Shown: positions 7,156-11,696 of the stretch, in pieces | Layout of the letters: each line of letters begins with the position of its first letter | Numbering within the stretch: position 1 is the stretch's first letter | Assembly: GCA_030152625.1 (NCBI GenBank) | Contig: JASLJD010000066.1 | Location: 1-11,696, forward strand | From: Erysipelothrix sp. | Lineage (GTDB): Bacteria > Bacillota_I > Bacilli_A > Erysipelotrichales > Erysipelotrichaceae | Direction: 5' to 3' | Length of the DNA stretch: 11,696 bases | Position numbers and translations under genes: made by a program | The notes under the pieces: model-generated | What the model was told of the DNA's origin: nothing | The model's input: the letters and a program-made list of their open reading frames with translations, nothing else | The model's database searches: none

Positions 7156-8667
7156 TTAGCGAATATCTTCGACATAAACTTGCAGTCCATATTTCGATTG
7201 CATGTCTAAACGACACAGGATCGAACGAGCATTGGAAACTTCTTCATAACTGTGTTTGGGTGAAAAGTAAACTGCTTCAAAATCTTTAAAGCGCATCTTA
7301 TAGCCATAACCATTCATTCGGTAAACGCGAAAACTTTCTGTTAAAGGAATTTCTAGGTTAGGCAGCTGAAAAGCTTCACCAAATGGTTCAAAAAAGCGAA
7401 GTTCTTCTAAAGCTTCAGGCTTGAGCCATTCAGCATTGATCAAAAGAGCATCTTGCCGCTCTTCCATCAGCGTCACTTTTGAAATAGCTTTATTCAAATC
7501 TTGTTTTAAGTGAGCAAGCGCATCTTTTTTAACCGTCATCCCATAAGCAAAATCATGACCGCCTTTTTGCACAAAATGCTCATCGGAAACAAAAGAAAAA
7601 AGTTCCGATAAAGAATGACTCATACTTCGAGCACTCCCTTTATACATTGTTTCATAAGGTTTGAGTAAGATACTGGGTTTTTGACTTTTTTCACTGACCT
7701 TATTAGCGATAATCCCTAAAAGACCTTCATGAAAAGAAGGATGAACAATGACTTGTACTGGATCATCACTCATCAAAGAAAGCGCAATTTCTTCTTGTTC
7801 TTTACTCATTTCTTTTCGTTGATTATTTAAGCTAAGAACTTGCTTTGAGAAATCCTTAATCACCTGGGGATTTTGACTAAGGAAATAGCGGACTGCTGTA
7901 TTGATGTTGGCGATATCTGACAAACGTCCCATTGCATTGATCTTAGGGCTGATTTGAAAGGCGATCACCTCAGCTGTGTAGTATTTAAGATAACGTGCAT
8001 TCACCAAATATTCAAATTGAGCGAAGCGATAACGATTCAAAGCATCAAGACCTGTCCTCACAATTTCTCGATTTTTCCCCCATAAGGGCATCACATCAGC
8101 CACGGTTGCAACAGCGGCTAAACTGGCTAAATAAGGGTCTTCTAGCCCCATGCTTTCAGCAAGTGCATAGAGCAAGCCCGCTGCTGACATATCTTTAAAA
8201 TAGGGGTCTTCGATTAGTTCTGGATGATACCAAAGGATTTCTTCTGAAAGCTCATCTTCAATAAGGTGATGATCTACGACCGCTACACGCATGCCATAGT
8301 CAAGCGCTTTTTGAAGGGCTTTTTGGGCTTTTACGCCATTGTCAACAAGCAATAAATCCGTATAGCCGCGCTCATGAGCCATGCTCACTGTTTTTTCAGA
8401 CAAACCATAGCCTTCCTTTAAACGATTAGGAATATAATAGCCATAAGCAATGTCCATTTTCTCCGCTAGTTTTGCGGCAATGCTCGTAGCCATGACACCA
8501 TCGGCATCATAGTCCCCAGCAATCATCAAATTTTCTGCGTTTTTTAAAAAACTTGTAAAAGATTCTTGTTGAAGGACTTTCTTCTTAGGGGAGAAAAGTT
8601 CTTCTTTTTGTGCTTCGTTTAAATTCCAAAATTCAAAAATCGAAGCAGCCAGTTCAGTTTTAAACAT
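7156..8667 (-). CDS. recJ: Single-stranded-DNA-specific exonuclease RecJ (short form)
   Basis: DHH-family 5'-3' exonuclease acting on single-stranded DNA in recombination and repair. The signature motifs appear in order: DYDADG (52-57), VDNG (108-111), VDHH (131-134), ATVADVMPL (187-195), PKINAMGRLSD (241-251), HEGLLGIIANKVSE (313-326), GSARSM (344-349) and the DHHA1 motif GGHDFAYG (369-376). FEPFG (426-430) introduces a C-terminal OB-like domain of about 75 residues. At 503 residues it is shorter than typical RecJ (about 560-780), mainly through a short N-terminus and no extra C-terminal domain; all metal-binding motifs remain, so it is probably active. Its ATG overlaps the stop codon of the SecDF-like gene in TAATG, with only a weak GGTGG upstream, which points to translational coupling. 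A DHH phosphoesterase other than RecJ is possible but less likely given the OB region and the apt/rel context. Confidence 0.92.
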   Translation of the reverse strand: MFKTELAASIFEFWNLNEAQKEELFSPKKKVLQQESFTSFLKNAENLMIAGDYDADGVMATSIAAKLAEKMDIAYGYYIPNRLKEGYGLSEKTVSMAHERGYTDLLLVDNGVKAQKALQKALDYGMRVAVVDHHLIEDELSEEILWYHPELIEDPYFKDMSAAGLLYALAESMGLEDPYLASLAAVATVADVMPLWGKNREIVRTGLDALNRYRFAQFEYLVNARYLKYYTAEVIAFQISPKINAMGRLSDIANINTAVRYFLSQNPQVIKDFSKQVLSLNNQRKEMSKEQEEIALSLMSDDPVQVIVHPSFHEGLLGIIANKVSEKSQKPSILLKPYETMYKGSARSMSHSLSELFSFVSDEHFVQKGGHDFAYGMTVKKDALAHLKQDLNKAISKVTLMEERQDALLINAEWLKPEALEELRFFEPFGEAFQLPNLEIPLTESFRVYRMNGYGYKMRFKDFEAVYFSPKHSYEEVSNARSILCRLDMQSKYGLQVYVEDIR

Positions 8668-10343
8668 TATTCAATCCACCGTTTCTTTACAGCACTCACC
8701 AGACAAAAACCAAAATGCACACTGAGAAAGAGAAGCGAAAAAAGTAAGACCATTTCCAAGGCGATGCTCGTAGGAACCACAACTAAAATTGGAAAGGACA
8801 TGATTAATAAATAGACAAGATTGCTCGCACTCAGATCTAAGATCGCTTCTCGATGCCCCAGATCATGGAAAAGTTTTTCCTCATAAAGAGACAGGCTCAC
8901 TGAAACATAAGGAATAATCCAAGTTAGGAAGATAATTTCTCTTGTCCAAGTAATCCGATAGCTTAGAATGAGAAAGATAAAGAAAAACAAACTTAAGCTT
9001 GCTGCTGTCAGAACAGGGATGACGGTTAACTCACTTGATAAGAGAGCATAAATCGCTACCGATATCAGCAGAGAAAGCAGTAAACGACTATAATAAACAG
9101 CATCCGTAAGGGGATTGACAAAAGCATGTGTTTTATAGAACCAAACTTCCAAATCCAGTTCTTCGCTCACAATTCGCTGTAAGTAATCTAAATCGAGATA
9201 GGAAACATCTTGATTAAAACGAATCCATAAACTTTCTTGTTCACTGACCTCATAGTCCTTTTGGGACTCAAAAAAATCTTCGCGATGCAAAATAGCTTGA
9301 ATTTGTAAGTAGGTATCGGGTTGAGAATCACTGACAATCATGACATTTTGTTCAGAGAAATCGTCCCCTTCTCGATACTCTAAACCAAAAACAAGAGCGA
9401 CAAGCAAAGACAAAGTGAAAGCAAGCATGAGAATTCTTTGCACCCATTTGAAATTTTTCTCAACCTTTTTACGCCAAGAAAAAACAGGATAATCATAAAA
9501 ATAAATCGCTTCGCTTGTTGCAATACCTTTTTCAATCAAGGGGAAGATTAAATACTTTTTGAGAAGATAAAAGATCAAAATCCAAAAAGATAACATGAGG
9601 AAATAGGCAGCAACCGGGAAAAATGAATATTGACTGCTAGCATACAGTAAAAGCGATAAGCTGAAAAAAGACGCCATATAATAAATCTGATAAGGTTTGA
9701 ATTTGTGCTTGTTTTCTTTTAGAAAATGCTGGAGACTTTCACCTTTAAAATGACTCAAAAGCGCTTGCTTTTGATATAAAAGAAGCATCAAAGCAACGAG
9801 CATTGCATACCAAAGTGTTTTCGTAAAAGGATAACCAATGATTTGGATGCTTGCTAATGAGAGAAGCAATATAAAAGCAATTTCAGCGACTGGAAAGATC
9901 CCTAAAAAACGAAAACGATTTAAAAAATACGCAAGAATAGCTAAGGCTAAGACAAGAAAATACACAGCAATAAAGCTCTGATTATTCTGCAATCTTGTGA
10001 TTGAACCAAAGGATCCACTTGCGAGAATTTTTAAATCGCTCACATTGTTCATCATTAAATTTTCATAATCTGAAAGATGTTCTAAACCGGAGACAGTGAG
10101 GAGGTAGCGGTTATCTGAAATCTTCGACTTCCTTGTTTCACGACCCTCATAATAGCTATCGCGAATAAAGCGATCGAGATCTTTTTTCTTTTCACTTTGC
10201 ACGATTAAACGAGCATCTTTTCCAAAACCAACCCCTGTTTTAAGATGCTCCATCACCGATGCCGAAAAAAGAGCTATTACGAGAACGAGAAAACCTGCGA
10301 AGATTTGCAAATGATAGCGACCTTCATTTTTCAATATCATCAT
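8667..10343 (-). CDS. Divergent SecDF-like 12-helix membrane protein
   Basis: Probably a relative of SecDF, the proton-driven accessory of the Sec translocon. The 558 residues show twelve hydrophobic segments in two 1+5 halves, as in fused SecDF: TM1 about 13-30, ectodomain 31-120, TM2-6 about 124-266, TM7 301-320, ectodomain 321-417, TM8-12 about 418-550. Local similarity supports homology: GSFGSI before TM2 recalls the SecD PSLG motif, and the hydrophilic loops after TM4 and TM10 (KGESLQHFL; LGHREAILDLSASN) match the SecD and SecF loops. It is shorter than fused Bacillus SecDF (about 737), largely through a reduced first ectodomain. The aspartates expected in TM4 (VDAN-type motif) and TM10 (YSIND-type motif) appear replaced, by LVALMLLL and PYVSVSLSL. 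The start is uncertain: the AGGAG site abuts ATG at 10343, leaves 3 bases before ATG at 10340, and stands 9 bases before a TTG at 10334. It overlaps the upstream gene by 20 bases and recJ by one. Confidence 0.72.
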   Translation of the reverse strand: MMILKNEGRYHLQIFAGFLVLVIALFSASVMEHLKTGVGFGKDARLIVQSEKKKDLDRFIRDSYYEGRETRKSKISDNRYLLTVSGLEHLSDYENLMMNNVSDLKILASGSFGSITRLQNNQSFIAVYFLVLALAILAYFLNRFRFLGIFPVAEIAFILLLSLASIQIIGYPFTKTLWYAMLVALMLLLYQKQALLSHFKGESLQHFLKENKHKFKPYQIYYMASFFSLSLLLYASSQYSFFPVAAYFLMLSFWILIFYLLKKYLIFPLIEKGIATSEAIYFYDYPVFSWRKKVEKNFKWVQRILMLAFTLSLLVALVFGLEYREGDDFSEQNVMIVSDSQPDTYLQIQAILHREDFFESQKDYEVSEQESLWIRFNQDVSYLDLDYLQRIVSEELDLEVWFYKTHAFVNPLTDAVYYSRLLLSLLISVAIYALLSSELTVIPVLTAASLSLFFFIFLILSYRITWTREIIFLTWIIPYVSVSLSLYEEKLFHDLGHREAILDLSASNLVYLLIMSFPILVVVPTSIALEMVLLFSLLFLSVHFGFCLVSAVKKRWIE

Positions 10344-10614
10344 CTCCTACGATCAACTCACTGAAATCATCAAGTGTTTGATAATATGCTGTTTGATTAG
10401 CGAAAAGAGCCATGTAGCGAACAATATCATCATCACTGGTACTGAATATTAAATCTGCAAGCTCACTGATGCGACCTCGTTTAGCTTTGTGCTGAGCAAG
10501 CCGTTCAAACAACCATTCCAAATCGTGAATCGTTATCCCAGTCATACCCTTTTTACGAAGCTGTTGAAGTCGAAGTGTTAACAACATCTGTATTCTTTGA
10601 CTTTTAAAATCCAT
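10324..10614 (-). CDS. Small helical protein, possible ComN/YrzD-family post-transcriptional regulator
   Basis: The product is a 96-residue, soluble, probably all-helical protein with no signal peptide or membrane segment. It begins MDFKSQRIQMLLTLRLQQLR, has a charged middle (EWLFERLAQHKAKRGR), the stretch SELADLIFSTSDDDIVRYMA (50-69) and an acidic tail GDDDIEK. Size, helical pattern, the central D-I-V-x-Y-M stretch and position just upstream of secDF resemble the Bacillus ComN (YrzD) family, whose member regulates comE mRNA; this match is from memory and pattern only. The ATG has a good GAGGTGG site. The 3' end overlaps the SecDF-like gene by 20 bases and contains that gene's ribosome binding site, so the two are translationally coupled. 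It appears to be the first gene of the unit running through recJ. Function in this organism is unproven. Confidence 0.6.
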   Translation of the reverse strand: MDFKSQRIQMLLTLRLQQLRKKGMTGITIHDLEWLFERLAQHKAKRGRISELADLIFSTSDDDIVRYMALFANQTAYYQTLDDFSELIVGDDDIEK

Positions 10615-10657
10615 ACGCCACCTCGATACTATGCATATAATACATGATTTAAGGAAT
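10615..10657 (-). promoter_or_regulatory. Probable promoter region and ribosome binding site of the small protein–SecDF-like–recJ unit
   Basis: This 43-base gap lies between the murD terminator and the first gene of the next unit, so a promoter is expected here. The minus strand contains TATTAT (10642-10637), one mismatch from the -10 consensus. The matching -35 position falls in the T run of the terminator and is poor, so the exact box is uncertain. GAGGTGG, four bases before the ATG at 10614, is the ribosome binding site. Confidence 0.4.
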
Positions 10658-10681
10658 AAAAAAAACTCTTAGCGAGTTTTT
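10658..10681 (-). terminator. Intrinsic terminator overlapping the murD stop codon
   Basis: AAAAACTC (10681-10674) pairs with GAGTTTTT (10668-10661) around a five-base loop containing most of the murD stop codon, followed by a run of eight T (10665-10658, partly within the stem). It should end murD transcripts and separate them from the next unit. Confidence 0.85.
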
Positions 10682-11696
10682 ATTAATTTTTTAAAAGCTG
10701 CGCCGCGCTCTTCAAAATTCTTATACTGATCATAGCTAGCACATGCCGGTGATAACAATACCACATCATCGGCTTCCATTTCAAGTTTCACCGCTTTAAA
10801 GGCTTCTTCCAAATCATTGAAAACTTCCGACTCCCTAAAGTAAGGCGCCATCGCTTTTGCACTTTCTCCAAAAAGATAGGCTTTTTTCACACGTTCGGCT
10901 TCGTTTTTTAAAATGGAAAAATCATTGCCTTCATCCTTGCCACCTGCCAATAATAAAACCGCTTGATCAAAACGTTTTAAGGCAGCCAAGCTGGCTTCTG
11001 GATTGGTAGCTTTAGAATCATTATAATAATGAACCGCATCGATCTTACCCAAATATTCTAAGCGATGTTCTACCCCTTGAAAAGTTTTTAAGCTTGCTTC
11101 AATTTTGTCGATCTCAATCCCTGCGAAATAAGCTAAGCTCGCAGCAAAAGCAGCATTATATCGATTGTGTTCACCTTGAAGTGACAGCCCTTTTAAGGAT
11201 ATGCTCGCTCCATCAAAAAAATAAAGAACTTGATCTTTAAGATAGATGTCAGACTTTTCTTTCAAAGAAAGTCCGATGCTTTTCTCTTGATCACGATTGG
11301 ATCTTAAATTCGCATCATCAATATTAATAATAACATGGTCACTGTAATCAAATATTTTCCTTTTCGCAGCATAATAATTATCTGCTGTCTCATAACGGTC
11401 TAAATGATCTGGACTCAAATTTAAAATCGCAGCATAAGGGAAGTGAACTTTTTCTAAACCCTCTAGTTGAAAAGCAGATATTTCAAGAGCAACCTTGTAA
11501 TCATCATTGCCCTTATCCCATATTGCTTGACTTAAAGCATAACCTATATTGCCGGCTGCAAAAGATTTTTCTTCCGCGCTTTGAAAGATATGTTCAAGAA
11601 GGCGGGTTGTTGTGGTTTTTCCATTACTCCCTGTGATGGCATAGAGTTCATAGTTTGGAGCAAAAGAAGCGGCCAATTCGATTTCATTATAAAATG
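10669..11696 (-). CDS. murD: UDP-N-acetylmuramoyl-alanine–D-glutamate ligase, C-terminal three quarters (5' end cut by window edge)
   Basis: Cytoplasmic Mur ligase that adds D-glutamate to UDP-MurNAc-L-Ala using ATP. About 342 codons are visible of the usual 450 or so; the frame stays open to the window edge (reading FYNEIELAASF upstream), so the N-terminal UDP-binding domain is outside and an internal TTG at 11676 is not the true start. Visible motifs in order: ATP-binding loop ITGSNGKTTTT; SPDHLDRYETADNYYAAKRK, which holds the lysine likely to be carbamylated; GEHNRYNAAFA; the glutamate-ligase signature YYNDSKATNPEASLAALKRF; LLAGGKDEGNDF; and the C-terminal SPACASYDQYKNFEERGAAF. These last three separate MurD from MurC, MurE and MurF. 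The gene ends in a strong terminator, so it belongs to a unit extending to the right rather than to the recJ unit. Confidence 0.96.
   Translation of the reverse strand, partial: FYNEIELAASFAPNYELYAITGSNGKTTTTRLLEHIFQSAEEKSFAAGNIGYALSQAIWDKGNDDYKVALEISAFQLEGLEKVHFPYAAILNLSPDHLDRYETADNYYAAKRKIFDYSDHVIINIDDANLRSNRDQEKSIGLSLKEKSDIYLKDQVLYFFDGASISLKGLSLQGEHNRYNAAFAASLAYFAGIEIDKIEASLKTFQGVEHRLEYLGKIDAVHYYNDSKATNPEASLAALKRFDQAVLLLAGGKDEGNDFSILKNEAERVKKAYLFGESAKAMAPYFRESEVFNDLEEAFKAVKLEMEADDVVLLSPACASYDQYKNFEERGAAFKKLIKTR

Overview
This is an A+T-rich chromosomal core segment, almost certainly from a low-GC Gram-positive bacterium (Bacillota). Three things point there: every gene runs on the minus strand in the order murD – small helical protein – SecDF-like – recJ – (inserted gene) – apt – rel – hisS – aspS, which resembles the Bacillus secDF/recJ/apt/rel/hisS/aspS neighbourhood; hisS-aspS is preceded by a T-box leader; and the ribosome binding sites are strong and purine-rich. 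The divergent, shortened SecDF and RecJ suggest a lineage such as Erysipelotrichia, but that is an inference and not firm.

Layout in transcription order (right to left). A 5'-truncated murD enters from the right edge and ends in a strong intrinsic terminator overlapping its stop codon. A new unit follows: a 96-residue protein resembling the ComN/YrzD post-transcriptional regulator family, a 12-helix SecDF-like protein overlapping it by 20 bases, recJ (sharing one base with the SecDF-like gene), and an unusual signal-peptide/Ig-like-repeat/C-terminal-membrane-anchor protein. apt then has its own extended -10 promoter and ends at a symmetrical terminator. The bifunctional ppGpp enzyme gene rel follows. 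A T-box riboswitch with its terminator then controls hisS and aspS, which are 2 bases apart; aspS runs off the left edge.

Functionally the window joins cell-wall precursor synthesis (MurD), protein export (SecDF-like), recombination repair (RecJ), purine salvage (Apt), stringent response (Rel) and aminoacylation (HisRS, AspRS). Apt and Rel both sit in purine nucleotide metabolism, and Rel and the T-box both read tRNA charging.

Most of the window is ordinary housekeeping. The items worth a second look are the SecDF-like protein, which keeps the 12-helix, two-ectodomain layout but appears to have lost both conserved transmembrane aspartates; the unrecognised Ig-like membrane-anchored protein between recJ and apt; and the T-box specifier, which on my manual alignment reads GAC (Asp) although the first gene downstream is hisS. 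I see no mobile element, CRISPR array, tRNA or rRNA gene, and no convincing new multi-gene system.
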